This document shows, in pieces, positions 34,610-43,871 of a stretch of DNA of 64,000 bases (position 1 is its first letter; each line of letters starts with the position of its first letter). The DNA lies in assembly GCA_937879965.1 (NCBI GenBank), contig CALFMP010000007.1:62001-126000 (forward strand), given 5' to 3'. This stretch comes from QKMZ01 sp012965515 (GTDB lineage Bacteria > Cyanobacteriota > Vampirovibrionia > Obscuribacterales > Obscuribacteraceae). Under the pieces are notes generated by a model that was not told where the DNA came from, did no database searches, and worked only from the letters and a program-made list of their open reading frames with translations. A program made the translations under genes and the position numbers.

Positions 34610-35122
34610 CTACCTGACTATCTCGCGCGGACGAACAATCCATTCCATTTTTGCGCAACCTGTTTTCACATCTTTCCAATGCGCAATGTTAAGCCGAATA
34701 CATGCAAGTGCGGCGGTCGGAAACGCCTCCTCCACTCCGGTCAATAGATAGACCAGCTCACTCAAGCCCGGATTGTGACCAATCAGCATGGCGCTGTTCA
34801 ACAACTCATCGACATTTTTGATGATGTCGATCAAACCACCTGTGGTGGCAAGATACAAACCTTTCTCGAAAACGATTTCCGCCTCATCAAGACCGGCTTT
34901 CTTCAATGCCATCCGAGCAGTTTGGCGAGTGCGCTTAGACGGGGAACAGAGAACAACCGAGGGGCATACGTCGCGAGCACGCATGACCTTGCCCATGAGC
35001 GGAGCAGCTTTCTCTCCTCGCTTATTGAGCGGCCGATCGAAATCGCTCAGGCTCGGGTCGTCCCAACTCGACTTTGCATGTCTGAAAAGATAAAGGGTTT
35101 TCGCTCTCCTGGCTGCAGACAC
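34610..35122 (-). CDS. sixA: SixA-type histidine phosphatase
   Basis: 170 aa from a GTG (AGGA nine bases upstream). The histidine-phosphatase motif RHAKSSW at residues 14-20 is the SixA form of the RHG motif, with the second histidine in LIGHNPGL near residue 115 and the CSPSKRTRQTA stretch near residue 60. SixA removes phosphate from histidine of phosphorelay proteins (ArcB in E. coli), though many relatives have other substrates. It follows the 35134-35511 gene by 11 bases on the same strand, so it is likely in its transcript. Confidence 0.88.
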   Translation of the reverse strand: MSAARRAKTLYLFRHAKSSWDDPSLSDFDRPLNKRGEKAAPLMGKVMRARDVCPSVVLCSPSKRTRQTARMALKKAGLDEAEIVFEKGLYLATTGGLIDIIKNVDELLNSAMLIGHNPGLSELVYLLTGVEEAFPTAALACIRLNIAHWKDVKTGCAKMEWIVRPREIVR

Positions 35123-35133
35123 TTATTTAAGTC

Positions 35134-35511
35134 CTACTTCAAAAGTGTCAGAGCCAACATTTGCTGGTAGATTTTTGAGTCCATTGTGGCGAGAAACTTC
35201 CGGCCGTCCTTCATTTCAACCATTGCACAGACTTGTTTTCTGTTGCCGCCTAAAAACAATCCGGCAATCGCCCCGGCCGGTCCCAAAACCATTGCCCCGG
35301 CCACGGACCAACCCAAAGTATGAGCGAGGTTTTTGGCACTCTCTTCGGTGTGCATAGTCACGGTTTTTACATGCCCGTGCAATTCAATTTGCTCGAATGG
35401 ACCCCAGAGCGTATCACCCTCATACTGCCATTCTCCTTGCTGTATGTCGCCGCCGAGTACATTGACTTTGTTCTCGTCGACCAGCTTCTTGAGCTTATTG
35501 AGATTATGCAT
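35134..35511 (-). CDS. Hypothetical protein with glycine-zipper segment
   Basis: 125 aa. Residues 1-60 are polar and beta-rich, residues 68-92 are a glycine-zipper hydrophobic stretch (GWSVAGAMVLGPAGAIAGLF) and the last 30 residues are beta-rich again (VCAMVEMKDGRKFLATMD). The arrangement resembles small bacterial proteins with a central zipper and a C-terminal ligand-like domain, function unknown. It lies between the DUF4870-like gene (57 bases upstream) and sixA, all minus strand. Confidence 0.65.
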   Translation of the reverse strand: MHNLNKLKKLVDENKVNVLGGDIQQGEWQYEGDTLWGPFEQIELHGHVKTVTMHTEESAKNLAHTLGWSVAGAMVLGPAGAIAGLFLGGNRKQVCAMVEMKDGRKFLATMDSKIYQQMLALTLLK

Positions 35512-35567
35512 CTGAAACCTCGAACGTGTTTATGTTCCGCTCAACTAGACAGAACTAGCAGATTGAA

Positions 35568-36008
35568 CTAGACCCCTCTGGAATGCTTCTCGGCAATATC
35601 AGTGACGTAAGGCAGTTGCACCGGTTGACCGTTGTACACCTTAATCATGCAGATGACGGAGACAACCAAGTAGGCAAGCGCTACCAGGTTCAATATCCCA
35701 AAGAAAACCCCGCCGACAAGGCCGCCGATAAACGGAATGAAATGCAGAATACCTCCCAGGAAGGTCCCTGCCAGATACAGAACGAAGAAAGCACCACTAA
35801 AAATGAGACTTTGCGTCGCATGAAACTTCGCGTAGGTGTTGTTTGGCTCCATCGCGTACCAAACGCCGGCAAGAATGAGATTAAGCGGCGGAATCGGAAT
35901 GTAGGTGCTGTATGCCGCAACCTTGGGATCGATATCCAGAAATTGTGTCTTGCCAGAGGGCGCCATTTCGGACAAAGGTTCTATCTGCCCACGATTGCCT
36001 TGGTTCAC
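35568..36008 (-). CDS. DUF4870-like (Tic20-like) membrane protein
   Basis: 146 aa. The opening KVAAYSTYIPI with PPLNLILAGVWYAMEPNNTYAKFHATQSL (read as the short pieces LILAGVWY and FHATQSLIF) is the DUF4870 pattern, in which a helix is followed by F-H-x-x-Q-S/A. Three to four membrane helices follow, ending in VYNGQPVQLPYV, the usual C-terminal box. Family function unknown; distant relation to chloroplast Tic20. First gene of a minus-strand run ending with sixA. Confidence 0.82.
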   Translation of the reverse strand: MNQGNRGQIEPLSEMAPSGKTQFLDIDPKVAAYSTYIPIPPLNLILAGVWYAMEPNNTYAKFHATQSLIFSGAFFVLYLAGTFLGGILHFIPFIGGLVGGVFFGILNLVALAYLVVSVICMIKVYNGQPVQLPYVTDIAEKHSRGV

Positions 36009-36261
36009 TTCCGTCCCTCCTTAGGTAAGACTCAGGGTACCATAATTTTCAGGCTCTTTGGTCTTATCTTGGCTATTGAAAACAGCGTACGGACCGCGCA
36101 AGAGTGACACCATATGCGCCACCAGTTTTCAAGCTGAAAAGAAACGAATGGAGAATACATGCACTCTTTTGGAATGACTCAATTTCGCGCGCTCCGGGTA
36201 AAATTGAGGATGAGGAAGAGAGGGGAGACCTGAAGAATACGTCCGTCTTAGGACTTTGCCA

Positions 36262-37194
36262 ATGATCAAAAAAGCCGCAGGCGCCCATGCCCGAGTAGTA
36301 GCGACAGACCTCTTGCATGCGGTAAAAAACGAACGCACAGTGCAAATTATGTTGCTGATTTTGATTGTCAGCCTGATTTGCTGGAAAATGCCGTTTGCCA
36401 ACATTTTTCTCTATCCTTTCAAGCTGTTCGTGACCACGGTTCACGAAGCCTGCCACGCGCTGGTCGCACGGCTTACAGGCGGCAATGTGCAAATGATCTC
36501 GATTGCCCCCGATGAATCAGGGCTAACCCTTTCGGCGGGCGGCATTCGCCCTTTAATCTCCATGGCCGGGTATTTGGGTACCGCAATGTTCGGCGGCATG
36601 CTGATCTGGTGGGGGAAACGCCCGGCCGATGCCCGTTTTATCTTACAAATGATCGGCACGGTGATTCTGGCTCTAACCGTCTTTTACGGCGGCGGGGGGC
36701 CTTTCAGTTTTGTCTCCATGCTTTTCATTGGAGCCGCCATTCTTTGGGTTTCAAGAAAAGCCAATGATGCTATCTGCCACATGTTCCTACTCATGCTCGC
36801 GGTGCAAACGACACTCAACTCAGTCCTTGATATTCAGACGCTTTTCTTAGCTTCGGTGATGGGCGTCCAACACAGCGACGCCAGGAATATGGAAGCGATG
36901 ACAGGCGTCCCGGCAATAGTGTGGTCAATACTCTGGGGGGCAATCGCAGTCTGCATCCTCGTTTTCTCTCTATGGGTCTCCTACAGACCGCAAGCAAAAG
37001 CAGGCAATACCGGCTCAGACAGCTCAGTTACAGCAGGGTTAACAGCCAACTCGGCGTCAACAGACCCAATCTTGCTGGAGCAAGAACTGGAGAGCTCGCT
37101 GGCTGACCTGAAACTAAACACTGCCGCAGCCGGGAGCGAAGGGCAGAAAATTAAGATCAAGCCCAAAGAAGAGAAAGAGAAAAAGAAAAAGTAG
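36262..37194 (+). CDS. M50B-like membrane metalloprotease
   Basis: 310 aa from the ATG at 36262 (AGGA nine bases upstream; a TTG two codons earlier is possible). The zinc motif HEACHALVA lies near residue 61 inside the first part of a multi-helix membrane domain with about six further hydrophobic segments (to residue 245). The context PFKLFVTTVHEACHAL and GLTLSAGG matches the peptidase M50B-like family (plant/bacterial YDIU-less type). A third metal ligand is not evident to me. The last 65 residues are a Ser/Thr then Lys-rich tail. Substrate unknown. Confidence 0.8.
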   Translation: MIKKAAGAHARVVATDLLHAVKNERTVQIMLLILIVSLICWKMPFANIFLYPFKLFVTTVHEACHALVARLTGGNVQMISIAPDESGLTLSAGGIRPLISMAGYLGTAMFGGMLIWWGKRPADARFILQMIGTVILALTVFYGGGGPFSFVSMLFIGAAILWVSRKANDAICHMFLLMLAVQTTLNSVLDIQTLFLASVMGVQHSDARNMEAMTGVPAIVWSILWGAIAVCILVFSLWVSYRPQAKAGNTGSDSSVTAGLTANSASTDPILLEQELESSLADLKLNTAAAGSEGQKIKIKPKEEKEKKKK

Positions 37195-37266
37195 CCGTAA
37201 TATGGCGCGGACTATTTGTGATCTTTCAAGAGGGCGTGTTAGTCTTTACGGTCGGAACTTAGAGTC

Positions 37267-38160
37267 GTGGGCGCACACCTGAGTGAGGAGAGTCGCTTGT
37301 CTCAGCTGAGTCTAATGGGATCCGTCCTGGCTGGGCGTTACGAGGTCATCCAAGAGATTGGCCGGGGCGCACTGGGTATGGTTTATCTCGCCAAGCAGAG
37401 AATGGTGGATCGTCCGGTAGCGGTCAAAGTTCTCTATGACACATGCGGCGCCAATTCCGACACGTTTTTGCGCTTTCAAAGAGAAGCTCAGGCGCTGAGC
37501 GCCCTCAATCACCCCAATATCGTCGTGATTTTCGACTTCGGTCTGTCCGAGCAGGGTTTTCCTTTCCTCGTCATGGACTACATCCGCGGCACAAACCTCA
37601 GACATTTGATTGCGCAGGAAGGCCGTCTTGACGCATCACGCGCCGTACCCATGTTCATCCAAATCGCCGACGCCCTGGCGCATGCGCATGCACGAGACAT
37701 CCTCCACCGAGATTTGAAGCCGGATAACGTTGTTTTGACTATGAACGACAGCGGAGCCGAGCAAGTGAAATTGATCGACTTCGGGCTGGCGAAGCGCCTT
37801 GACGAGGCTCGCACCGGAGCAAAGAAATTGACCATGGAAGGGCAGGTGCTTGGAACCCCAGCCTACATGAGCCCGGAGCAGATCATGGGCGGCAAATTAG
37901 ACGGTCGCTCAGACGTTTATTCCATGGGTTGCCTGATGTTCCACACCCTGACGGGCGCGCTGCCCATCTGCGGAACCAATGAGATCGACACGATGCAGAA
38001 GCACATCACGTCCGATCCTCTGGATTTCGACAAAGCTGCTCCGGATGCGGTTATATCGCAGGGATTGAGAAAACTCATTCAAAAAAGCTTGAAAAAGCAT
38101 GCTCAAGATCGTCAGCAGTCAATGGCTGAGCTGGTCAAAGAGTTAGAGTGGTACGTGTGA
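37267..38160 (+). CDS. Cytosolic Ser/Thr protein kinase
   Basis: 297 aa, a Hanks kinase almost without extra domains: GRGALGMVY loop at about 32-40, VAVKVL lysine, HRDLKPDNVV, DFGLAK, SPEQ and the final RQQS-type helix. No membrane segment. GTG start at 37267; the first 18 residues are weakly conserved, so an inner start is possible. It overlaps the start of the following pseudouridine synthase gene by 13 bases, so they are translated together. Substrate unknown. Third kinase of the window; it is closest in style to the kinase at the left edge (both GRGALG). Confidence 0.9.
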   Translation: MGAHLSEESRLSQLSLMGSVLAGRYEVIQEIGRGALGMVYLAKQRMVDRPVAVKVLYDTCGANSDTFLRFQREAQALSALNHPNIVVIFDFGLSEQGFPFLVMDYIRGTNLRHLIAQEGRLDASRAVPMFIQIADALAHAHARDILHRDLKPDNVVLTMNDSGAEQVKLIDFGLAKRLDEARTGAKKLTMEGQVLGTPAYMSPEQIMGGKLDGRSDVYSMGCLMFHTLTGALPICGTNEIDTMQKHITSDPLDFDKAAPDAVISQGLRKLIQKSLKKHAQDRQQSMAELVKELEWYV

Positions 38161-38822
38161 CAGGACGGTTCGAAAGACCTGACGGGAGCGGCGAGCCGCA
38201 TCCACTCGGGCGCGTTCGCATCAAGTTTTTTCCGCAAAAAGGCAAAGCATATTTGGCTTTCTTCAAGCCTTTCGATGTACTTTGCCAGTTCACTCCCGAG
38301 CCGGGGTCGGACAAAGGCACTCTTGCTGAATTCGGCTTTCCGCCCGATGTTTACCCGGTCGGCCGCCTGGACGCGGACAGCGAAGGACTATTGCTATTGA
38401 GTGATGATGCGCGCATGAACTCGCGTTTGCTCGATCCGAAAAATGAGCACAGCCGCACCTATCTTGCGCAAGTCGAGAATGTGCCCGCGCCTGCATCGAT
38501 TGAAAAACTGGAGTCGGGCGTCGATATCAAAGGGCACTGGACTTTGCCTGCAAAAGTCTCGCTTATCAAAGAGGAGCCACATTTGCCGGAGCGCGGCAAG
38601 CCCATTCGCTATCGCAAGAATATTCCGACCGCCTGGCTTCAGGTCACAATCACCGAAGGCAAGAACCGGCAGGTGCGGCGCATGACAGCTGCAGTGGGGC
38701 ATCCGACTCTACGATTAGTCAGGGTTGCCATTGGTGCGTTGCAACTCGAGAGCCTGGGGTTAAAGCCCGGGCAGTGGCGTCAATTGACAGATGAAGAACT
38801 GGCTCTAGCCTTCCAGTGGTAG
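38148..38822 (+). CDS. rluE: 23S rRNA pseudouridine synthase, RluE-like
   Basis: 224 aa. The RsuA-family catalytic motif GRLDADSEGLLLL lies near residue 75 (Asp nucleophile). FFKPFDVLCQFTPE and the NRQVRRMTAAVGHPTLRLVR C-terminal box match RluE, which modifies U2457 of 23S rRNA in E. coli. No S4 domain is present, again as in RluE. The first GTG (38148) overlaps the kinase gene by 13 bases; a second GTG at 38157 overlaps its TGA by the classic GTGA, and I cannot choose with certainty. Confidence 0.9.
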   Translation: MVRVTGRFERPDGSGEPHPLGRVRIKFFPQKGKAYLAFFKPFDVLCQFTPEPGSDKGTLAEFGFPPDVYPVGRLDADSEGLLLLSDDARMNSRLLDPKNEHSRTYLAQVENVPAPASIEKLESGVDIKGHWTLPAKVSLIKEEPHLPERGKPIRYRKNIPTAWLQVTITEGKNRQVRRMTAAVGHPTLRLVRVAIGALQLESLGLKPGQWRQLTDEELALAFQW

Positions 38823-38863
38823 ACTATTCAAGTCTTGAGGTCCGTACTCTGTGAGAATTTAAA

Positions 38864-39943
38864 ATGCGCTTGCATTCTGCCTTTTCGTTGACTTTCTTGA
38901 GCATTGCAGTGCTCTTCAATTTCACCGCCTGTGGTAGCACACCCGCCGAAACACCTCCGAAAGAAGAGAGCAAGGCGGCTCAGCCTAGAGTCATTGAAAA
39001 CATCAGCTATGTGGACAAAGATACCGGCGTGGCGCACACGCTCGACCTCTACTTTCCGCCGGGCGAGCACGCGAAAGTTCCATTGCTCGTATGGATTCAC
39101 GGTGGCGCCTGGAAAGAAGGCGATAAGCAGCCAAGCCCAATGATGCCGCTTCTAGTCAGGGGTTTCGCTGTCGCAGGTATTAACTACAGGTTCGCCCCCG
39201 ATCACAAATTTCCTGCACAAATACATGACTGCAAAGCCGCGATCCGCTGGCTGCGCAAGCATGCCGATCAGTACGGATTCGACAAAAACAGAATCGGCGT
39301 CTTCGGAATATCCGCCGGAGGTCACCTGGCAGCCTTATTGGGAGCATCAAACGGTGTAAAAGAACTGGAAGGCAATGTCGGCGTCACGGGCGAAAGCAGC
39401 GACGTGCAAGCCGTTGTGGACTGGTGCGGAGTGGGAAATCTTGCCACATTGCACGCGCAAGGCGGCAAAAACGACCAGCTCGACTATGACTCGGACAAAG
39501 CGCCTGTCTCGATGTTTTTAGGAGGGACCGCAGAGAAAAACCCGGAGATCGCGAAAGCGGCGAGCCCTGTCACTTACTTAAAACCGGGGCTGAAGGTGCC
39601 TTGCCTGATTATGCACGCCGAACGAGACCCGGTAGTGCCGTTTGCGCAAAGCCAGGAACTCTACGATGCCTGGAAAAAGACAGGCGCGCCCGTCACACTT
39701 GAAAGTGTTAAGTCGGACCAGCATATTTTCATCAGCGTTCCGACCATGATGACAGTCATCGATTTCTTCCAGAAAACATTGGGAGACAAAGAGAGTTTGA
39801 CTGCAGATTCTGCCAAAGCGCCCCCAGCTACGGCGGCAGCGGCAAAAGACAAGAATGCTTCAAAAGCCGCAGCCACAGAGGCCGATGCGCAAAAGGCGTC
39901 GGACACGCAAGCGGGTAGACAGCCGAAAAATACAGCTAAGTAA
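38864..39943 (+). CDS. Alpha/beta hydrolase lipoprotein (BD-FAE/esterase type)
   Basis: 359 aa. Lipoprotein signal ending in FTAC (cysteine near residue 23). Residues 45-300 are an alpha/beta hydrolase: oxyanion HGGAW near 78, nucleophile elbow GISAGG near 148, Asp in ERDPVVP near 248 and His in DQHIF near 285. The HGGxW form is that of the hormone-sensitive-lipase/BD-FAE feruloyl-esterase group. The last 55 residues are an Ala/Lys-rich low-complexity tail. Likely an ester or acetyl hydrolase facing the periplasm. The gene follows rluE by about 40 bases on the same strand. Confidence 0.88.
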   Translation: MRLHSAFSLTFLSIAVLFNFTACGSTPAETPPKEESKAAQPRVIENISYVDKDTGVAHTLDLYFPPGEHAKVPLLVWIHGGAWKEGDKQPSPMMPLLVRGFAVAGINYRFAPDHKFPAQIHDCKAAIRWLRKHADQYGFDKNRIGVFGISAGGHLAALLGASNGVKELEGNVGVTGESSDVQAVVDWCGVGNLATLHAQGGKNDQLDYDSDKAPVSMFLGGTAEKNPEIAKAASPVTYLKPGLKVPCLIMHAERDPVVPFAQSQELYDAWKKTGAPVTLESVKSDQHIFISVPTMMTVIDFFQKTLGDKESLTADSAKAPPATAAAAKDKNASKAAATEADAQKASDTQAGRQPKNTAK

Positions 39944-40198
39944 ATAAGCTATATATTCCGGAAAATTAGGAACTTTCTCTATATGGCCGACGACTAGGCT
40001 ATTTGGTGAATCTGCTTCCTAACATGCCGTAGCGTAAATTCTCTGTGTTTAGACGCTTGCTAAACGTACAAGAAAGCATTGGTCGTTCTATACTTCCAAG
40101 ACAGTTCTATATACTTAACAGGCTGCGGCACCAAGATGTTAAGAGGCATCAGGCTGGGGGCTTTCGACTCCTGACCTTCGTAGTGGATGGAGATTAAG

Positions 40199-41716
40199 GT
40201 GGCTCAACGGATGAAATCAATTTTTAGGACGCTTTTCGGTGCAGCTACGGCAGTCAGTCTGCTATTGCCTGTTGTAGTACAAGACGCCGGAGCGAAAGGA
40301 GCGACCCACACGGTTGCCCTTCGCAATGAGATGGCACATCAGCTCATTGCCCAAGCACTGCCATCAACTGCGGTGTCACCAATTTACCTCTACCATCGTT
40401 GCTGGAATATCATCAATCAACAGTATTTCGACAAAACATACGGCGGTCAAGATTGGTCGCGCTGGGAGCATCACTACGACACCAAGATCAAAAACAAAGA
40501 TGACGCCTACAAAGCCATCGAATCCATGCTGGCTAGTCTGGGCGATCCTTACACTAGATTTTTGAATCCGGAAGCATTTGCTGACGAAACCAATTCGATC
40601 AAAGCACACCTTTTCGGCGTGGGTATTCAATTGGGCATGAGCGATTTGAAAAAAATCGTAGTGATCGCACCAATCGCAAATAGCCCGGCGTCCACAGCCG
40701 GAGTTTTGCCGGGCGACGAAATTTTGGAAGTAGACGGTGAATTGGTTGCCGGTCAGCCGCTTGATTCGGTCGTCAAAAAAATTCGCGGACCAATCAACAC
40801 CAAAGTTACTTTGACGATGCTGCGCGACGGGAAGCGTATTCCGATTCCGCTGACCCGCGCCGAGATTCCGGTCAAGGCTGTGACGAAGGCAGTGATTCTG
40901 CCAGGAAATGTCGGCTATATCCGACTGGATAGTTTCATCTCCGCCAAAGCGACTGAAGAATTGAAGGAAGCGCTGACAAAAGTCGAAGGCGCCGATTCGC
41001 TTGTCTTGGATTTGCGCAACAATCCCGGTGGGCTTTTGGACAACGCTGTTCAAATCGCCAACCTTTTCCTCAAAGGTGGAGTAATTGTCAGCACTGTCGA
41101 CGGTGGCGAAAACAAAGCAAGTACGATCTCGAGAGGACAACCGACCTTCGAAAAGCCAATCGTAACCTTGATCAACGGCTCTTCTGCATCAGCTTCGGAA
41201 ATTCTTGCCGGTGCCTTGAAAGAAAACGATCGGTCCGTGCTTGTCGGAACAAAGTCTTTCGGAAAAGGTCTTGTTCAGGCGATTCAGAAACTCGACGACG
41301 GTTCGGGCATGAATTACAGTATTGCCAAATACTTGACGGCAGGCGGCAATTACATTCACAAGAAAGGCATCTCGCCTAACATCGAAGTGAAACTCTCAGA
41401 CGATGAATACAAGAAAGGGCTAGGTCCGTGGTGGATCGATCCAACTTTCAAGCGCTTCAACAGAGAACCGGTTGATGGATTCGACATTCAATTGCTTGCG
41501 GCTATGGCGGAAGCGAAGAATGAAGTTCGCAAAGCAAAAGGTCAGCCAATCGAACCCTTCAAAGATGAAGAGGTGAGAAAGCAGATTTTGGCAAAACTGG
41601 CAAAGCCGGTAATTGATACGAAGAAGGCTGCTCAAGCTGGATCGGAAAAACCAACAGGTCACGCCGCATCCGACTTCGCACAACCAAAAGCTCCCGGCGT
41701 ACCGGCAAGAAACTAA
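40199..41716 (+). CDS. ctpA: C-terminal processing peptidase (CtpA/CtpB type)
   Basis: 505 aa. Start choice: the GTG at 40199 has GGAG six bases upstream; the ATG at 40187 has none. Signal peptide (about 5-30, ending AGA). Residues 105-190 hold a PDZ domain (AGVLPGDEILEVDGE), and residues 190-400 the S41 protease with Ser in GSSASASEI and Lys in GTKSFGKGLVQ, the Ser/Lys dyad of this family. The C-terminal domain has a proline- and lysine-rich tail. CtpA-type enzymes trim the C-termini of periplasmic or secreted proteins and take part in envelope stress signalling. A GGGCGACGC palindrome follows. Confidence 0.93.
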   Translation: MAQRMKSIFRTLFGAATAVSLLLPVVVQDAGAKGATHTVALRNEMAHQLIAQALPSTAVSPIYLYHRCWNIINQQYFDKTYGGQDWSRWEHHYDTKIKNKDDAYKAIESMLASLGDPYTRFLNPEAFADETNSIKAHLFGVGIQLGMSDLKKIVVIAPIANSPASTAGVLPGDEILEVDGELVAGQPLDSVVKKIRGPINTKVTLTMLRDGKRIPIPLTRAEIPVKAVTKAVILPGNVGYIRLDSFISAKATEELKEALTKVEGADSLVLDLRNNPGGLLDNAVQIANLFLKGGVIVSTVDGGENKASTISRGQPTFEKPIVTLINGSSASASEILAGALKENDRSVLVGTKSFGKGLVQAIQKLDDGSGMNYSIAKYLTAGGNYIHKKGISPNIEVKLSDDEYKKGLGPWWIDPTFKRFNREPVDGFDIQLLAAMAEAKNEVRKAKGQPIEPFKDEEVRKQILAKLAKPVIDTKKAAQAGSEKPTGHAASDFAQPKAPGVPARN

Positions 41717-41730
41717 ACAATCTACAGAAA

Positions 41731-41751
41731 GGGCGACGCCATGCGTCGCCC
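41731..41751. repeat. Perfect palindrome of the GGGCGACGC family
   Basis: GGGCGACGC CAT GCGTCGCCC, 9-bp perfect arms. It lies between the convergent ctpA gene (ends 41716) and the Sel1 gene (ends 41764). The same sequence with one change recurs at 57968-57988. Confidence 0.7.
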
Positions 41752-41763
41752 GGCGAGACGAAA

Positions 41764-42285
41764 CTATTCCAATTCCATCTGTGCCCGGCTGACTCCGTTT
41801 TGCGCAGCCTGAGCAAACCAATGTTGGGCGAGTTCTTGATCTGCTTCGGTTCCTCTTCCTTCGCGATACATGACGGCAAGGTCATATTGCGCGCGTGCGG
41901 AACCGTTTTCCGCCGCACGCTTATACCATTGAAAGGCGCAAGCGAGATCTTGCTCCACGCCGTCTGCTCGATCGTAAATCAATCCGACGCAAAATGCTGC
42001 ATCATGGTCACCATTTTCTGCAGCCTTGGAAAACAATTCGATTGCCTTAGCAACATCACGTTGAACACCGCTTCCTCTCAAATATAAATCGCCAAGATTA
42101 TATTGAGCGGCAGCATTCTCCTGCGCTGCCGCCCGTTCGTACCAGACAGCTGCTTGCGCGGGGTCCTTCTTTACCCCCCTACCTTCTATATAGTAAAAGG
42201 CAAGAGTGCATTGCGCGACAGGATCGCCGCACTCGGCGCGTTTTATCATTTCATCTACTGAAGCCGACCGATCTGACTTGGACAT
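41764..42285 (-). CDS. Sel1-repeat protein
   Basis: 173 aa consisting of four Sel1 repeats from residue 8 to the end (pattern AQ..LA..Y..G.GV..D...A..WY..AA..G, for example GRGVKKDPAQAAVWYERAA, YLRGSGVQRDVAKAIELF). No signal peptide. It uses the same type of repeat as the C-terminus of the kinase at the left edge, so it may be an interacting module or adaptor; this is inference. It is 18 bases downstream of the TadG-like gene on the same strand. Confidence 0.88.
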   Translation of the reverse strand: MSKSDRSASVDEMIKRAECGDPVAQCTLAFYYIEGRGVKKDPAQAAVWYERAAAQENAAAQYNLGDLYLRGSGVQRDVAKAIELFSKAAENGDHDAAFCVGLIYDRADGVEQDLACAFQWYKRAAENGSARAQYDLAVMYREGRGTEADQELAQHWFAQAAQNGVSRAQMELE

Positions 42286-42303
42286 GATCTTCCGCCTTAA
42301 AAT

Positions 42304-43215
42304 TCATGGTGGTGGCAGGGCACCGCTGGTAGTGGCAGCACTGGTTACTTTAAACTGCTTATCGATCTCCCCATCAGGACGGCTAGAGACGCCGGATATC
42401 AGATCAATTCTCACAGCAGTCGGCAACTGATTGCTGGTGCCTCCGATTTTATTCTCTTTGTCGAAGAGTTTCACCAGTGGTTGAAAAACATTTACAGCCG
42501 TCAGCCGGGCCTGTGAAACTGTCTTTTTCACCGGCGCTGCAAGTGAAGCGAACTTATAGACAAGATCGCTGTCAGAACCGCCTAAGCGGGCATCTACGTT
42601 TGCTGAGTAGAGGCTGCTTTCTTGGCGGGCGAAATTACAAGAGAGATCGTAGTTTTTCAAGTCTGGAATGCCTTCGGGCAAAAGCGCATTGCTTTCTACA
42701 TCCTCCACATATCCCAGCTCGAGACTATGGAGCCGGGCTGGGAAAGTACGCATGAACGGTAAATTTACTTGCATCGCTTTGGCGTTTTCTTTGTTCTGTA
42801 TATCCGCTTCAGCCATGACATCTTCTGAGATGCTACGCGCAATGGCAGTGCGCTCTGCTTCTACCAGCTGAGCACCGGTTCTGGACTCTTCCAACATTTG
42901 CCTTGCCAGAGGTTCGATATGTACGAGCCTCTCATTTGCATCGCTGACATTGTGGCGAGAAACAAAGACGAGTTCACGCGAGCGCTCAACAAGATTATTG
43001 ATCTGACCAATTCGATCACCCTCATTCAGTCTTTTCGCAATCGAGACCGTCATTCTGTCTGCTTGCTGCTGAACTCGTTTTTGTGCGAAGAAGAATGCCG
43101 ACACCAGAAGACCAAAGGCAAGCACGAGGAATAGCATCCCGCCCACAATCGCGGTCATCACGAGCAAATTGCCCCGATTACGCTGCTGATGTCGGCTAGC
43201 TGGCTTTATTGGCAT
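42304..43215 (-). CDS. TadG-like/pilus-assembly-type protein
   Basis: 303 aa. The N-terminus RNRGNLLVMTAIVGGMLFLVL carries a prepilin-like or TadG-like helix (residues 17-45): basic, then Gly, then hydrophobic. The remainder is a periplasmic domain rich in helix and with no known motif. It is divergently arranged, with a 38-base gap, from the TadE-like gene at 43254. I place it in the Tad-pilus minor-component group by the N-terminus and context only; no TadA/B/C assembly genes are in the window. Confidence 0.55.
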   Translation of the reverse strand: MPIKPASRHQQRNRGNLLVMTAIVGGMLFLVLAFGLLVSAFFFAQKRVQQQADRMTVSIAKRLNEGDRIGQINNLVERSRELVFVSRHNVSDANERLVHIEPLARQMLEESRTGAQLVEAERTAIARSISEDVMAEADIQNKENAKAMQVNLPFMRTFPARLHSLELGYVEDVESNALLPEGIPDLKNYDLSCNFARQESSLYSANVDARLGGSDSDLVYKFASLAAPVKKTVSQARLTAVNVFQPLVKLFDKENKIGGTSNQLPTAVRIDLISGVSSRPDGEIDKQFKVTSAATTSGALPPP

Positions 43216-43253
43216 TTAACTAAGCGAATGCGCGTGATATTCTGGGTACAGCG

Positions 43254-43871
43254 GTGCCGGTAAAAGTTTGTTCAAACGTCGTGCCTTACAAAAACTCCAG
43301 CATAACAACAAAATTCGCATCTGCAAACGGGCGAAAATGCACGGGAGCGCAAGCTGCTGAGTTTGCTGCCGCACTTACTATTCTTGTGATGTTCTTTGTC
43401 ATTCCCCTTTTGGACCTTGGTGTAATACCTGTTAGATGGGGACTCGCCAATCATTTGATTACCAGTTATTCGGTCAATTTCGCGCGGGCAGAAACTCTGA
43501 GCCGAGCTTTCGAGCAATTGGAATCGGACGTAAATTTGCAGGATCTTCTGAAGAAAATCGGCGGCGTCAGTGCCAAGCAATTGCGATTGGCCCTGGTGAT
43601 AACAAAGACGGCTTCACCCGATAAGAAGCTGGTCGTATCAGAGCCAAAGCACATTCCAGCAGATTGGCTGCCTGACTCTCCCAACGGACCCTATCAATAT
43701 GAATTGGAACTTTTTGCCACAGTGGAAATTTCACCGCTTCTGTTGATTAATCTTGGCGAGAAAAAAATTCCTGGGCTGAACGCGCCATTTTTGGTAACCA
43801 TGACTAGCTCGTCGAACTGGGAAAATTTGGGTCGAAATCCAAACACAAATGAGTTTTTCATGAATGAATAG
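43254..43871 (+). CDS. TadE-like protein
   Basis: 205 aa from a GTG. After 32 polar residues the segment GAQAAEFAAALTILVMFFVI fits the TadE-type prepilin pattern (G..a.EFa..l.....f.vip..d.g), with the essential Glu five residues into the helix. The rest is a periplasmic domain with a regular strand pattern. Family role: minor pseudopilins of Tad/Flp pili, processed by a prepilin peptidase. It overlaps the next gene by eight bases, so both are translated together, and it faces the TadG-like gene, so the three are likely functionally linked. Confidence 0.6.
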   Translation: MPVKVCSNVVPYKNSSITTKFASANGRKCTGAQAAEFAAALTILVMFFVIPLLDLGVIPVRWGLANHLITSYSVNFARAETLSRAFEQLESDVNLQDLLKKIGGVSAKQLRLALVITKTASPDKKLVVSEPKHIPADWLPDSPNGPYQYELELFATVEISPLLLINLGEKKIPGLNAPFLVTMTSSSNWENLGRNPNTNEFFMNE